Under the pieces are notes generated by a model. That model was not told the DNA's origin. It did not search any database and worked only from the letters and a program-made list of their open reading frames with translations. From Deefgea piscis (GTDB lineage: Bacteria; Pseudomonadota; Gammaproteobacteria; Burkholderiales; Chitinibacteraceae): a DNA stretch of 64,000 nt. The DNA is taken from positions 806,001 through 870,000 of the forward strand of contig NZ_CP054143.1 of NCBI RefSeq assembly GCF_013284055.1. Reading direction: 5' to 3'. This document shows, piece by piece, positions 53,655 through 63,628 of this stretch (within the stretch, counting starts at the first letter, position 1; every line of letters begins with the position of its first letter). Made by a program: the position numbers and the translations under genes.

Positions 53655-53876
53655 TCGTCTATTCCTATGCAATATCAATGTCTGAGTAGCAGACTTCACC
53701 ACATCGTTTAACCGACTTCATCAAGAAAAAATCGCCCAATGGATAAGTGTGCCAGAATAATTTGCTGCTGAAAAAATAAAAAACCAAAACTTAAGCAAAA
53801 TCAGGCGAAACACCACTAGCCGAAGCAACATTTATCTTCTATGACGGATCAACAGCCTACATAAAGATTACGAAAA

Positions 53877-54974
53877 ATGTCTATAAAAACCTCTTACTTG
53901 CTTGCAATTGCAATAATAAATTGCGCAATCAGTAGCCTGATTGCCTCAGTTTGGTGGCAAGGTCTATTGCTTGGCGTGGTAATCTGCGGCGCATTACTCA
54001 TTAGCCAGCAGCAAAATCCAGCACAACAAGGCGTCGAAGCCGCGCCGCCGCCCCCGCCAATTCACAATGAATTGCCCTTATTGCTGGTGGATTTACTGCC
54101 GCTTTGGCAACGCAATTTAATCTTGGCGCGCGATCAAAGCCAAGAAGCGGTGGATAAATTAGCACTGCACTTTGCCGATATTATCGAGAGTTTGGGGGGC
54201 ACAATTCGTTTGGCTTCCGATGGCGCACACGGCGGCAATGTGATTGCCACCATCAATCGCTCTGAGGCGCAACTAAACAATATTGTTCAAGCGCTCGAGC
54301 AAGTGCTCAAAGATCGCGCCGCGCTCTTGGTTGAGCTAGAAGGCCTAGGGCAATTTAATACTGAGCTCAAACAAATGGCGACATCCGTGGCTGAAATCGC
54401 TGGGCAAACTAATTTATTGGCGCTCAATGCGGCCATTGAAGCGGCGCGCGCTGGGGAGGCGGGTCGGGGTTTTGCCGTGGTTGCCGATGAAGTACGTAAA
54501 CTGTCAACGCTATCTGGCGAAACCGGCAAACATATTCGCAGCAAGGTAGAGTCGATCAATGCCACGATAGAAGGCGCTTTAGCAGCAGCCAAAAACCTAT
54601 CCATCACCGAAGCGTGCATGATCGGCGAGTCAAAAAATATTATTGATGATGTCGTACACGGCTTTCATCAAACGGCAGACCAACTCAATCAAACCGTGCA
54701 ACAACTCAATACGGAAAGCCAAGCCGTCGAACAAGAAATCCATGAAGTCTTGGTGCACTTACAATACCAAGATCGAATGGGGCAAATCATGGGACATGTG
54801 CAAGGGGATATGGATAAATTACAACAGCTACTGGCCAAACAAAGCCCAATACCAGCGCAAAGCCAGTGGCTAAACGAGCTAGAATCGAGCTACACCACCA
54901 ATGAGCAAAAAACGATACATTCGGGCAAATCGCACCATAGTGCGGTGACCAGTGCAGGAATTGATTTCTTTTGA
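53877..54974 (+). CDS. MCP-like signalling protein without sensor domain
   Basis: The 365-residue protein has two closely spaced N-terminal membrane helices (about 6-26 and 28-45), then a cytoplasmic region with the chemoreceptor tip sequence [20 protein letters not shown] and [15 protein letters not shown]. No periplasmic or HAMP domain is visible. Near the C-terminus [13 protein letters not shown] places Asp299 and Gln303 four residues apart, as in the DLTGQ motif of CheZ. It ends SAGIDFF, without a CheR-docking pentapeptide. It converges with the che operon and may feed or adapt it. Confidence 0.85.
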   Translation: MSIKTSYLLAIAIINCAISSLIASVWWQGLLLGVVICGALLISQQQNPAQQGVEAAPPPPPIHNELPLLLVDLLPLWQRNLILARDQSQEAVDKLALHFADIIESLGGTIRLASDGAHGGNVIATINRSEAQLNNIVQALEQVLKDRAALLVELEGLGQFNTELKQMATSVAEIAGQTNLLALNAAIEAARAGEAGRGFAVVADEVRKLSTLSGETGKHIRSKVESINATIEGALAAAKNLSITEACMIGESKNIIDDVVHGFHQTADQLNQTVQQLNTESQAVEQEIHEVLVHLQYQDRMGQIMGHVQGDMDKLQQLLAKQSPIPAQSQWLNELESSYTTNEQKTIHSGKSHHSAVTSAGIDFF

Positions 54975-54991
54975 TTTCTTTTAAATCCGCC

Positions 54992-55018
54992 GCTTGATCC
55001 ATGCCAAATGGATCAAGC
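54992..55018. terminator. Hairpin between convergent MCP-like and REC-EAL genes
   Basis: GCTTGATCCAT and ATGGATCAAGC form a perfect 11-bp stem with a 5-base loop in the 50-base gap between convergent genes. T-tracts are weak on both sides; it probably serves both directions. Confidence 0.55.
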
Positions 55019-55024
55019 AATCAA

Positions 55025-56203
55025 TCAAACTTGGCCGCTGAGCGCCACCTGTTTACGCCAATTTGGTACTTCATCGGCAGTAATTAACTCGCCAATCATG
55101 GCCCCCGAAACATAATCACAAGCCGCAGCTTCCAATTGCTGCAACTGCGCCGCCGTGGTGACATTGCTGGCATAGGTTTTCAGTGATAAATCGTGCGCCA
55201 GTTGAATGCTGTATTTAATCAATAATTGACTCAACTCTTGTTGCTGCGCGCGCTCGATCAAACCGGCAGATAAATGAAATTCGCTCAAAGGCAGCTGGCC
55301 CTGCTCTTCAAGCCAAGTAAAGCCTTGCCCACGATCGATATATGCAATACCTACCTCTTTTATCCTCAGTTGCAATAAGGTGTTCAGAATACTTGCCGCA
55401 TCATCCCGCCCTGCCCAGCAAGCCACTTCTAATATGACTGAATTGGCCGGCAATTGTAGTGCCGCTAAATCATTTAAAAAAGTCGGCGCCATGGTATAGG
55501 CAGCAAAGGTCGCAAAAGGCAGCGGAATATTCATAGTCAATCGCAATCCATGCCGCTGCCAAGACGCCAGATCATTGAGCGCTTGCGTCATAAAACTTTG
55601 CACCAGCGCGGTAAATTGCGGCAAGGCATACAATTGCGCGATCAATGCATCGCGATTTTGCCCGGGAAAAACCGCCTCATCCCACGTTGGCACCACACGC
55701 AGCCCTTGTAGCAGTCGGCTATGTAAATCAATCCGGGGCTGGTAAGCAAAACCAATTAAATCGGCATTGATTGCCGCAACTAAATCGGCCGGTAAAACCG
55801 CACTCAAGGCCGTGGTGGTGCGTGGAGCAAACCCACTTAAAGCCGCGCGTAATAAATCGGCGGTCAGCGGTTTTTGCACTGAACCAACAATATGCAAACC
55901 ATCACTGCGCCCTAAAGACACCACAGAAGACAGCAACACGGTTTCTCTGGAGCTCACCACTAAAATGCCAGCTTGTTGATGGCTACGCCCCAGCTCTTTG
56001 AGTAAACCAATGCCATTCACGCCCGGCATTTCTAAGTCGAGTAAAATTAAATCTGGTTTTAAGGTCGGTGCTTTTAATTGCAATAAAGCATTGAGCCCAT
56101 CGTCCGCAGTAGCAATCACCTCCAACTCCAGCTCGCGGCACAAATTCACCGCGTGTCGCCGCTGCACCGAAGAATCATCCACCACCATCACTGTTGTTGA
56201 CAC
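55025..56203 (-). CDS. Response regulator with degenerate EAL domain
   Basis: The 392-residue protein has a CheY-like receiver (VVDDSS at 7-12, phospho-acceptor Asp56 in LLDLEMPG, Lys111) and an EAL-type C-terminal domain (about 148-375). The EAL motif reads GLRVVPTW at 167-174, replacing the catalytic Glu by Arg169. The later catalytic Lys position is His310, while YIDRGQG (288-294) and Glu259 persist. It should not hydrolyse c-di-GMP but might bind it or act as a phospho-switch. It follows cheB by 9 bases, at the end of the che operon. Confidence 0.88.
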   Translation of the reverse strand: MSTTVMVVDDSSVQRRHAVNLCRELELEVIATADDGLNALLQLKAPTLKPDLILLDLEMPGVNGIGLLKELGRSHQQAGILVVSSRETVLLSSVVSLGRSDGLHIVGSVQKPLTADLLRAALSGFAPRTTTALSAVLPADLVAAINADLIGFAYQPRIDLHSRLLQGLRVVPTWDEAVFPGQNRDALIAQLYALPQFTALVQSFMTQALNDLASWQRHGLRLTMNIPLPFATFAAYTMAPTFLNDLAALQLPANSVILEVACWAGRDDAASILNTLLQLRIKEVGIAYIDRGQGFTWLEEQGQLPLSEFHLSAGLIERAQQQELSQLLIKYSIQLAHDLSLKTYASNVTTAAQLQQLEAAACDYVSGAMIGELITADEVPNWRKQVALSGQV

Positions 56204-56212
56204 AATGACTCC

Positions 56213-57274
56213 TTAAGCGCTGATCACGCTAGAAATTCTCGACAATGGCAGCACCTCATCGGCGGCCCCCAATTTAATGGCTTCTTTCGGCATACCAAAA
56301 ACCACGCAGCTGTTCTCATCTTGGGCATAGGTTTTTGCACCGGCGTCTTGCATTTCTTTTAAGCCCTTAGCGCCATCATCGCCCATCCCCGTCATAATCA
56401 CGCCAATGGCATTGCGCCCGGCAAATTTAGCGCCCGAACGAAATAACACATCCACCGATGGGCAGTGTCGACTCACCAATGGTCCATCAACAACATCCAC
56501 CAAATACTGAGCGCCACTGCGCTTAATCATCAAATGCTTGCCGCCTGGCGCAATCAACGCCAAACCTGGCAATAATCGATCACCATGCTTGGCTTCGCGC
56601 ACATCGATATCGCACAACTGATCTAAACGATTCGCAAATGATTCAGTAAAATTAGGTGGCATATGCTGAACAATCGCAATCGGTGGGCAAGTACGAGGGA
56701 GTTTTTTTAACACCTCTTCCAAAGCCTGCGTGCCACCCGTTGAAGCCCCGAGTAAGACAATACGCTCTGTCGTTTGCAGCATCGCGCCCTGAGTCGGTGG
56801 TGCTATCACCACATCGGCAGTTAATTTAGGCCGCACAATAATCGGCGGCGTATCTGGCTTGGGTTTTAGCAACGCCACTTTGGCCCGTGCTGCGGCTCGA
56901 ACCGCACTGACCAAACTTGCGGCATCATCCAGTAGCGCCTGCTTTACCCCTAAACTAGATTTGGCCAACACCTGCGCCGCCCCTGCACGCAACGCCTCAA
57001 TCGCAGTGACCGATCCTTGTGTGGTGAGCGAGGATAAAACCACCACCGCCGTTGGCCGCTCACTCATCAGCTGCTTCAAAAACGTAATTCCGTCCATGCG
57101 GGGCATTTCAACATCGAGCACCAAGACATCGGGCCAATTTTTCTTCATTTTTTCGAGGGCATAAACCGGATCAGGCGCTGAATCAATCACGCGAATATCT
57201 ACAGTTGCATTTAAAACTGCACTGACCACCTGACGAATTACCGCCGAATCATCCACCACCATGACCTTAATCAT
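56213..57274 (-). CDS. cheB: Chemotaxis protein-glutamate methylesterase CheB
   Basis: CheB removes receptor methyl groups and, in some systems, deamidates glutamines. The 353-residue protein has a receiver domain (VVDDS at 6-10, Asp54) and the methylesterase domain with catalytic triad candidates Ser178 (GASTGG), His204 (QHMPP) and Asp300 (GMGDDG). A proline-rich linker of about 40 residues joins them. It begins 147 bases after cheR. CheD is not encoded here, so deamidation may rest on CheB. Confidence 0.96.
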   Translation of the reverse strand: MIKVMVVDDSAVIRQVVSAVLNATVDIRVIDSAPDPVYALEKMKKNWPDVLVLDVEMPRMDGITFLKQLMSERPTAVVVLSSLTTQGSVTAIEALRAGAAQVLAKSSLGVKQALLDDAASLVSAVRAAARAKVALLKPKPDTPPIIVRPKLTADVVIAPPTQGAMLQTTERIVLLGASTGGTQALEEVLKKLPRTCPPIAIVQHMPPNFTESFANRLDQLCDIDVREAKHGDRLLPGLALIAPGGKHLMIKRSGAQYLVDVVDGPLVSRHCPSVDVLFRSGAKFAGRNAIGVIMTGMGDDGAKGLKEMQDAGAKTYAQDENSCVVFGMPKEAIKLGAADEVLPLSRISSVISA

Positions 57275-57421
57275 ATTTTTATCCGATAAATATCGTAGCA
57301 GTTAGGTTTTTTATTACTGCTCTATTTTTAGGCCTGGAATTTTAAAAGCCAGAAGCAAAGTGCGTAATTACCAGTTATAAATCATACACAGCCATTGCCT
57401 ATGTATATATTGACCAACAAA

Positions 57422-58246
57422 TCAAACTCCCGCCAGCGATTTATATTGATAAATTCCAGGTTGAATTAACTTCAAGCTATCATTTAAACCATATAGACTT
57501 TCAGAATGACTCACTAATAAATACGCATTATTTTTTAATTTTTTAAGCACTCTATTTAATATATCCTGCTTACCATCACCATCAAAATAAATCAGCACAT
57601 TTCTTAAAAAAATAAAATCAAACAAGCCAATTTCCGGTAATGGCGCTGCCAAATTAATTTGTCTAAACCCGACTTTATTTCGTAGCACTGGCGCAATCAA
57701 TAATGAGCCATCTTGCTTGCCGACACCTTTAAGGCAATATTTGCGCATCAATGTGCTAGGGATGCCATCAGCGCGGGTGAGTGAATAATGCGCCGCATTC
57801 GCCTGCGCAATCACCCGCAAACTAATATCACTCCCGAGTACATGCCAATCGGCTTGCTCACCAAGCTGATGCGCCAAAACCATGGCAATACTCCAAATTT
57901 CTTCGCCAGTGGATGAAGCGGCGCTCCAGACTTTGAGTGCGCGATTTTTAGGCCACGCCGCTACTTCATGCTGCATCCAATCAAAGTGCTTGCGCTCACG
58001 AAAGAAAAAAGTCTCGTGCGTGGTGAGTAAATCCACCGCAATGGCTTGCTCTTGCACTTCGTCTGGATCTTGTAACACTCGCAAATACGCTTCATACGTA
58101 CTCACTTGCCGTGCGGTTAAACGATTCAATAAACGCTGCTGCAATAATGTTTTCTTACTCTCGGGCATATGCATGCCCGATTGCTCGCGCATCCACGCGC
58201 TAAAACGGGCAAATGTGGCATCATTTAATTGCATGAAGCTCTTCAT
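57422..58246 (-). CDS. cheR: Chemotaxis protein methyltransferase CheR
   Basis: CheR methylates chemoreceptor glutamates with S-adenosylmethionine. The protein (274 residues from ATG 58246) has an N-terminal helical domain, the SAM site WSAASSTGEEIWSIAM, and the LRNVLIYFD motif. Several in-frame Met codons overlap the end of cheW; 58246 has GAGAG about 8 bases ahead, with 58234 and 58261 as alternatives. Confidence 0.94.
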   Translation of the reverse strand: MKSFMQLNDATFARFSAWMREQSGMHMPESKKTLLQQRLLNRLTARQVSTYEAYLRVLQDPDEVQEQAIAVDLLTTHETFFFRERKHFDWMQHEVAAWPKNRALKVWSAASSTGEEIWSIAMVLAHQLGEQADWHVLGSDISLRVIAQANAAHYSLTRADGIPSTLMRKYCLKGVGKQDGSLLIAPVLRNKVGFRQINLAAPLPEIGLFDFIFLRNVLIYFDGDGKQDILNRVLKKLKNNAYLLVSHSESLYGLNDSLKLIQPGIYQYKSLAGV

Positions 58247-58814
58247 GAGAGTGGCTCTCATCCATTTTTGGCATTACCCCATCATGCTCAATCCCAGCCA
58301 AGACCGACATTTCCTCCACCGACAATACCCGTGAAATATCCAGCAATACGATAAAGCGATTATCCACACACGCCATGCCTGAAATAAACTCGGCGCGTAA
58401 TTTACTGCCAAACTGCGGCGCTCTTTCAATATCATCCAGCGCAATGGTTAACACTTCATGCACCGCATCGACCAACACGCCAATCAATTGCGCCGCGCCA
58501 GTTTCAGGATCTAAAACTTCAACAATCACCACGCAAGTGCGCCGGCCCAGCTCAGTGCGGGCTCGGCCAAAGCGCAAGGCCAAATCCGTTACCGGCACCA
58601 CGGCGCCACGCAAATTCATCACACCACGCAAAAAGTCCGGCATCATCGGCACTTCGGTCAAATATTCGTACTCTAAAATCTCTCGAATCGAGCGAATCCC
58701 AATCGCAAAAGTTTCCCCCCCTAGTTGAAATGAAAGATATTGCTCGGTGCTTTGCATTTGGACTTCTGCATCACTTTTACCGGCCGTTTTGTTCATTAAT
58801 GCGAGCGCCCCCAT
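58221..58814 (-). CDS. cheW: Chemotaxis coupling protein CheW
   Basis: CheW links receptors to CheA. The protein (197 residues from the second of two adjacent ATGs) has the CheW fold from YLSFQLGGETFAIGI to FISGMACVDNRFIVLLDI, with MNLRGAVVPVTDL near the middle. It carries 20-30 residue tails at both ends beyond the fold. An AGGAGGTGA ribosome site sits immediately upstream, one of the best in the window. It lies between mcp and cheR. Confidence 0.95.
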   Translation of the reverse strand: MGALALMNKTAGKSDAEVQMQSTEQYLSFQLGGETFAIGIRSIREILEYEYLTEVPMMPDFLRGVMNLRGAVVPVTDLALRFGRARTELGRRTCVVIVEVLDPETGAAQLIGVLVDAVHEVLTIALDDIERAPQFGSKLRAEFISGMACVDNRFIVLLDISRVLSVEEMSVLAGIEHDGVMPKMDESHSHEELHAIK

Positions 58815-58827
58815 CATTCACCTCCTC

Positions 58828-60474
58828 TCAAAAATGGACAAAATCATTTTCATCTAAACCCGATGATTGGGGTGCATGCTGAGCCGATGATTGTTTTTTA
58901 CCCATCCCTTTGCCCGATTGCACATGGCTACGGCGGTGGCTGGTGCTATCAATTTGAAAAAATCCCATCACATCTTGTAAATTGCCCGCTTGCGAGCTGA
59001 CTTCTTCGGCGGTGGCCGCTAGCTCTTCACTGGCTGAAGCATTGGATTGCGTCGAGCTATTGATTTGCTGCACCGCGCTATTGATTTGCCCCACGCCACC
59101 GGCTTGCTCATTGGCGGCGGCGGCAATTTCTTGCACTAAATCGGCAGTTTTAGTACTTGAGCGCACCATTTCATCGAGCAAACTACCGGCGCGTTCAGCC
59201 AAAGCCACGCTATTGCTGGCCACCTCGCTGATTTCTTGCGCTGCCACTTGGCTGCGTTCGGCCAATTTACGCACCTCGGCAGCCACCACCGCAAAGCCTT
59301 TACCATGCTCACCGGCACGTGCCGCTTCAATCGCAGCATTGAGCGCCAAGAGATTGGTTTTGTAGGCAATATCATCCACGATGCGAATACGCTCGGCGAT
59401 CTTACGCATCGCTTCAACGGTTTCACGGACCGCCGCGCCGCCTTCTGAAGCTTCGCGAGACGCTTTGGTGGCAATGCTTTCAGTTAATCGGGCGTTTTCA
59501 TTGGTTTGATTAATGGATGAGGTCATCTCTTCAATCGAAGATGAGGTTTCCTCAATACTGGCCGCCGATTCGCTTGACGATTGCGATAGGCTTTGTGAGG
59601 TGCTCGACAATTGCATTGAAGCGGCAGACATATTGTCGGTATTGCTTTTTACTTCAATAATAATGCCGCGCAAACGCTCAACCATGGTGCGAATCGCATA
59701 CGCCAAGCTGGTTTTATCGCCATCACGTACTGCAACATCAATCATTAAATTGCCTTTGGACAATTCAAACATCAGCGCTTGCACGTAATACGGCTCGCCG
59801 CCCAAAGCACGGGTAATCGAGCGAATAATCAGCCAGCTAATTGCAATCGACAGTAATAAGGCAATCAAAGCCACCGTCACCAATAACCACTTGGTTTTGT
59901 CGACACTGGCAGACGCGTCTTTACCACTAATTTGACTTAAACGCGTTTGCTCATCGCCCAAATCACGCACCACTTGCAATAAATTGGTCATTGGCACAAT
60001 CACTTGCTGCAAAACTACTTTTGCTTCGTCGGCTTTATTTTCCAAGCCTAACATTTGTGCTTTATCTGTGAGCTCAAATGTTGGCGGAATTAATGCTTTG
60101 AGCTGATTTTGAATCTCAACTTCTTTGCGCGAATTTTGGCCATCGTGCTCTTCCATTGATTTATTAAAAGCCGTTTGCGCTTCTAAAAACGCTTTCTTTG
60201 CGGCTTGGTATTTTTCGTCAATGCCTTTGAGTTTGCTCTCATCCTCTTCGATCACCGATTGCCGATACAGCACGCGCATTTCTTGCAGCTTATCGACCAT
60301 CAAAGCATACAGATCATTACGAGAAAATTTGACTTTCACAATATCATCGAGCTGGGCATTAATTTGTGCCAAACCCTGCACCGCGACCGCCACACAGATC
60401 AATAGCATCACCACTAGCGCGCCAAAGCCTAGACCCAGCCGCATTGCAACGCTCATGTTTTTAGTTGAATTCAT
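58828..60474 (-). CDS. Methyl-accepting chemotaxis protein
   Basis: The 548-residue transmembrane receptor has helix 1 (about 12-34), a periplasmic four-helix-bundle domain (35-190), helix 2 (about 193-217), HAMP, and a cytoplasmic signalling domain. Its tip reads [25 protein letters not shown] precedes the ATG by 6 bases. The C-terminal tail ends LDENDFVHF, without an NWETF-type pentapeptide. Ligand is unknown. It is embedded between cheA and cheW, so it is probably the dedicated receptor of this operon. Confidence 0.95.
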   Translation of the reverse strand: MNSTKNMSVAMRLGLGFGALVVMLLICVAVAVQGLAQINAQLDDIVKVKFSRNDLYALMVDKLQEMRVLYRQSVIEEDESKLKGIDEKYQAAKKAFLEAQTAFNKSMEEHDGQNSRKEVEIQNQLKALIPPTFELTDKAQMLGLENKADEAKVVLQQVIVPMTNLLQVVRDLGDEQTRLSQISGKDASASVDKTKWLLVTVALIALLLSIAISWLIIRSITRALGGEPYYVQALMFELSKGNLMIDVAVRDGDKTSLAYAIRTMVERLRGIIIEVKSNTDNMSAASMQLSSTSQSLSQSSSESAASIEETSSSIEEMTSSINQTNENARLTESIATKASREASEGGAAVRETVEAMRKIAERIRIVDDIAYKTNLLALNAAIEAARAGEHGKGFAVVAAEVRKLAERSQVAAQEISEVASNSVALAERAGSLLDEMVRSSTKTADLVQEIAAAANEQAGGVGQINSAVQQINSSTQSNASASEELAATAEEVSSQAGNLQDVMGFFQIDSTSHRRSHVQSGKGMGKKQSSAQHAPQSSGLDENDFVHF

Positions 60475-60511
60475 CGCTTTCTCCTTGGTTCGGCGCTTAC
60501 CGAAAACACAA

Positions 60512-62665
60512 TCAAAATGCCAAATGGCTATGCACTACCGACCGAGTGGCCAATTCATGGTTAAAACTAAAAATTTCCGCATCGCGCAGCGTGACATGCT
60601 GCACCAGCTCACTGACATCTAAAATCAATGCCACCTGCCCATTACCTAAAATCGTTGAGCCGCCAATGGCTTTAAGATGCTGAAATAAAGTACCTAAAGG
60701 CTTAATCACCGTTTGAAACTCACCCAATAAAGCATCCACCACTAAACCGACTTTTCTTTCATTGGCGCGAATCACCACCACATTGGCGCGATCTATTGCT
60801 TGATCATCCGATTCCAATTCAAGGAAATTCGATAAGCGCAATAAAGGCAATAATTCGCCGCGTAAATTTAAATGGTCCAAACTACCGTCAAGTTTTAATT
60901 CATCGGGTAATTCAATACATTCGATGACCGACTCCAATGGCACCACATACGTGGCATTGCTGCTGCGCACCAAAAAGCCATCGATAATTGCCAAAGTCAG
61001 CGGTAACCGAATTCGCAATACCGTACCAACCCCGACATCGGAATCAACCATCACATGGCCACGTAGCGCATCGATGCTTTTTTTCACCACGTCCATGCCC
61101 ACCCCGCGACCCGACAAATTGGTCACTTGATCGGCGGTGGAAAATCCCGGCTCAAAAATCAGGCTGAATATTTCTTGCTCAGAGAGTTGCGCCTCGGCAC
61201 TGACCAAGCCGCGCTCCACCGCTTTGGCGAAAATTTTATCGCGGCGTAAGCCCGCGCCATCATCGCTCACCTCGATCATCACACTGCCTGATTCGTGATA
61301 AGCATTAAGGTAAACAGTGCCATGTATTGGCTTGCCGGCCTTGATCCTTGTCTCTTTGGACTCAATACCATGGTCCATTGCATTACGAACGATGTGCATT
61401 AATGGGTCAGAGAGCTTTTCAATCATCGATTTATCCAGCTCGGTTTCCGCGCCGGTGACTTCTAAATGAATGTCTTTGCCCAATTCTTTGGCCACATCGC
61501 GCACCACACGAGGAAAGCGCTGAAACACTTCACCAATTTGCGCCATCCGCATTGACAGCACGCCGGCGCGAATTTGCTCGATCAGATTACTCATGCTCAA
61601 GCTCCACTCTTGCAAAGCCATCGCACCGTTTTGACTGGCCAGCAAATTACCTGCGGCACCGGAAATCACTAATTCACCGACTAAATTAATCAAGCTATCG
61701 AGCTTTTCAGCCTCCACCCGCAAAAAGGTGGTTTCACCGGTTTTCTCAGTTTTGACTTTTTTAGCCCCCGCTTGCTGCGCCGTGGTTTCCGCTGCGGGAC
61801 GACTCACAATCGGCGCTTCCACTGGCGCTGGTTGTTCTACCTCCAGCGGTGCGAGCCCTAATTCAACCCATGCGGCATTGATTTTTTCCCACACCTCAGG
61901 CGCAATTTGCCCGGTTTGCTGCTGTAAAAACTCGCGTGCCTCGGCCAATGGGGCAATCAAAATCAGGCTGTCTTCACGCACAAACTCAAATACATCATGT
62001 AACGCGGCTGCCGTGGTATTGCCTTCAAAGCGCAGCGCAAACTGCAAATAATTATGCTCAGGGTCAAAATCACGCGTGTTGAACAGCGTATCGGTGAATG
62101 GCAGTACCCGTTCAATCCGGCCTTGCCGCGCCAAAAACCGAAAAAAGCTCGCCAAGTCCAAACCATGCTGCAGCAAATCAGGGCTAAAGCCCAAAAAGAT
62201 CAGCCAACTTGAGCCCGCGTCCACTGGCTGCGCTGGCGTAGTCTCGAGCACCGTGACTGGCGAAACTGGCGCAACCACGGGCTTTTCAACTTGATATTGC
62301 TGCAAATCGGCCAGTAAAGCGGCACGATCATCCGCCGACGGAATAATGGCGGTATTACTCATCGCATCGACCATGCTTTGCACATAGTCACGACAACGCA
62401 GCATGACACTGACTAAAGCTTCATCGAGCTGAATGCTGCCATTTCGCAGTAAGTCGAGAACGTTTTCTACTTCGTGGGTGAATTTAACGATGTCATCGAG
62501 CGCAAATAATCCCGCCGAACCTTTAATGGTATGCATCGTTCGAAATAGCGCATTGAGCAGCTCAATATTGCCTTGGGCATTTTCAGCATCGAGCAAAATA
62601 TGCTCCATTTGCTGCAATAGCTCATTGGCCTCATCAATAAACGCCTGTAGTCCCTCGTCATGCAT
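60512..62665 (-). CDS. cheA: Chemotaxis histidine kinase CheA
   Basis: CheA autophosphorylates and passes phosphate to CheY and CheB. The 717-residue protein has an HPt domain with His45 ([10 protein letters not shown]) and a middle domain (about 150-270). The dimerisation helix pair is at 312-375, and the ATPase has N box [10 protein letters not shown] (424-433), G1 DDGAG (468-472) and G2 GRGVGMD (519-525). A C-terminal CheW-like domain follows. Its ATG overlaps the STAS gene by 8 bases and has AGGAG ahead. Confidence 0.97.
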   Translation of the reverse strand: MHDEGLQAFIDEANELLQQMEHILLDAENAQGNIELLNALFRTMHTIKGSAGLFALDDIVKFTHEVENVLDLLRNGSIQLDEALVSVMLRCRDYVQSMVDAMSNTAIIPSADDRAALLADLQQYQVEKPVVAPVSPVTVLETTPAQPVDAGSSWLIFLGFSPDLLQHGLDLASFFRFLARQGRIERVLPFTDTLFNTRDFDPEHNYLQFALRFEGNTTAAALHDVFEFVREDSLILIAPLAEAREFLQQQTGQIAPEVWEKINAAWVELGLAPLEVEQPAPVEAPIVSRPAAETTAQQAGAKKVKTEKTGETTFLRVEAEKLDSLINLVGELVISGAAGNLLASQNGAMALQEWSLSMSNLIEQIRAGVLSMRMAQIGEVFQRFPRVVRDVAKELGKDIHLEVTGAETELDKSMIEKLSDPLMHIVRNAMDHGIESKETRIKAGKPIHGTVYLNAYHESGSVMIEVSDDGAGLRRDKIFAKAVERGLVSAEAQLSEQEIFSLIFEPGFSTADQVTNLSGRGVGMDVVKKSIDALRGHVMVDSDVGVGTVLRIRLPLTLAIIDGFLVRSSNATYVVPLESVIECIELPDELKLDGSLDHLNLRGELLPLLRLSNFLELESDDQAIDRANVVVIRANERKVGLVVDALLGEFQTVIKPLGTLFQHLKAIGGSTILGNGQVALILDVSELVQHVTLRDAEIFSFNHELATRSVVHSHLAF

Positions 62666-62948
62666 TGAGCCTCTCCTGATTTGGCGCGAATAGGTAATCG
62701 CTTAAACCCAGCAAGCTCACCAGCTCTTTTAATTCTGCAGTCGGTTGCAACAACTGCAATGGCTGCTGTTGGCGCTCGGCCTCTTGCTTGGCCCAGAGTA
62801 GTAACTGCACAAAAGCGCAATCGCATTCTTGAATCTGCTGTAAAGACAAAGACAAACCTTTGCTTTCATTCAGGATCGATTTGAGTTGCTGATAAGTGTC
62901 ACGCACTTGGTAGATGGTTTGTTCGCCGTTCAAAATAAGTTCAGTCAT
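62658..62948 (-). CDS. STAS-domain protein in che operon
   Basis: The 96-residue protein resembles the STAS (anti-sigma-antagonist) fold. The usual phosphorylatable Ser after Asp is replaced: CDCAFVQLLLW puts Asp43 next to Cys44. It therefore probably works as a non-phosphorylated structural or binding module, perhaps attached to CheA. It overlaps cheA and follows cheY by about 50 bases, so co-expression is clear. Its precise role is unknown. Confidence 0.82.
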   Translation of the reverse strand: MTELILNGEQTIYQVRDTYQQLKSILNESKGLSLSLQQIQECDCAFVQLLLWAKQEAERQQQPLQLLQPTAELKELVSLLGLSDYLFAPNQERLNA

Positions 62949-63001
62949 TGCTGATACACCATTTTGGTTTCATCGAGGTTCATGCCAATTTAGAAATGGC
63001 A

Positions 63002-63370
63002 TTACGGCAAAATGAGTTTTTGCACGGCCTCGAGCATTTGTGCCGGTTGAAATGGCTTAACCACCCAAGCTTTAACTCCGGCGGCACGGCCTTCATTTTT
63101 AAGTGTTTCACCCGATTCGGTGGTTAACATGATCACCGGCGTAAACCGATAATTTGCCAACTGTTTTGCGGCTTTAACAAAACTAATCCCATCCATATTC
63201 GGCATATTGACATCCGAAATAATGAGGTTGTATTTGCGGCCATCGAGCTTACTTAAAGCATCACGACCATCACAGGCATCTACGACGTCATAACCGGCTT
63301 TTTTTAGAGCCATACCGACGGTTTGTCGCATGCTCGATGAGTCATCAACAATTAAAATGGTCTTCGCCAT
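63002..63370 (-). CDS. cheY: Chemotaxis response regulator CheY
   Basis: CheY, once phosphorylated by CheA, binds the flagellar motor switch or a similar output. From ATG 63370 (AAGGG 8 bases ahead) it is 122 residues, with DD at 9-10, the phospho-acceptor Asp in IISDVNMPNMDG, and conserved Thr (TTES) and Lys (KPFQ). A Met nine codons earlier is less likely. It opens the che operon. No CheZ gene is visible. Confidence 0.95.
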   Translation of the reverse strand: MAKTILIVDDSSSMRQTVGMALKKAGYDVVDACDGRDALSKLDGRKYNLIISDVNMPNMDGISFVKAAKQLANYRFTPVIMLTTESGETLKNEGRAAGVKAWVVKPFQPAQMLEAVQKLILP

Positions 63371-63561
63371 GCGATACCCTTTGCCTAAAAATGCCACTAA
63401 CTCGGGAATTGATACACAGTTATTAAATTAGCTTACTTTTTGCTTATCGCAAGCTGAAATAGAAAACGCAGCAATCTGTGGTTTTTCGAGTCAAATAGCA
63501 AAATTGCTAGGGCAACAAGGGGAGATTGCGACAGCAAGCCGCAAGGAGATCAAACGATGAA

Positions 63562-63620
63562 CGGACGCAATGCTGCGTCCGCGCAGAGATAGGCGAAACG
63601 CTTTGGCAAAGCGTTCCGCC
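63562..63620. terminator. Two stem-loops between hemF and cheY
   Basis: CGGACGCA-ATGC-TGCGTCCG (63562-63581) and a 13-bp stem with one G-U pair on the minus strand (GGCGGAACGCTTT, 63592-63620) follow the hemF stop. No T-tract is present, so they may form a Rho-type or stabilising 3' end. The remaining 190 bases to cheY hold no gene and no promoter I can call with confidence. Confidence 0.4.
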
Positions 63621-63628
63621 ATTTGGCT

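Noticed and set aside
53740-53754. TGGCAC half of a sigma-54 promoter upstream of the outer gltB
   Set aside because: The -24 element fits, but the -12 position reads CA instead of GC, so the essential second half is missing.
63429-63460. GCGATAA box resembling a flagellar sigma-28 -10 element upstream of cheY
   Set aside because: No TAAA lies at the required 15-base distance, and only six of eight bases match.
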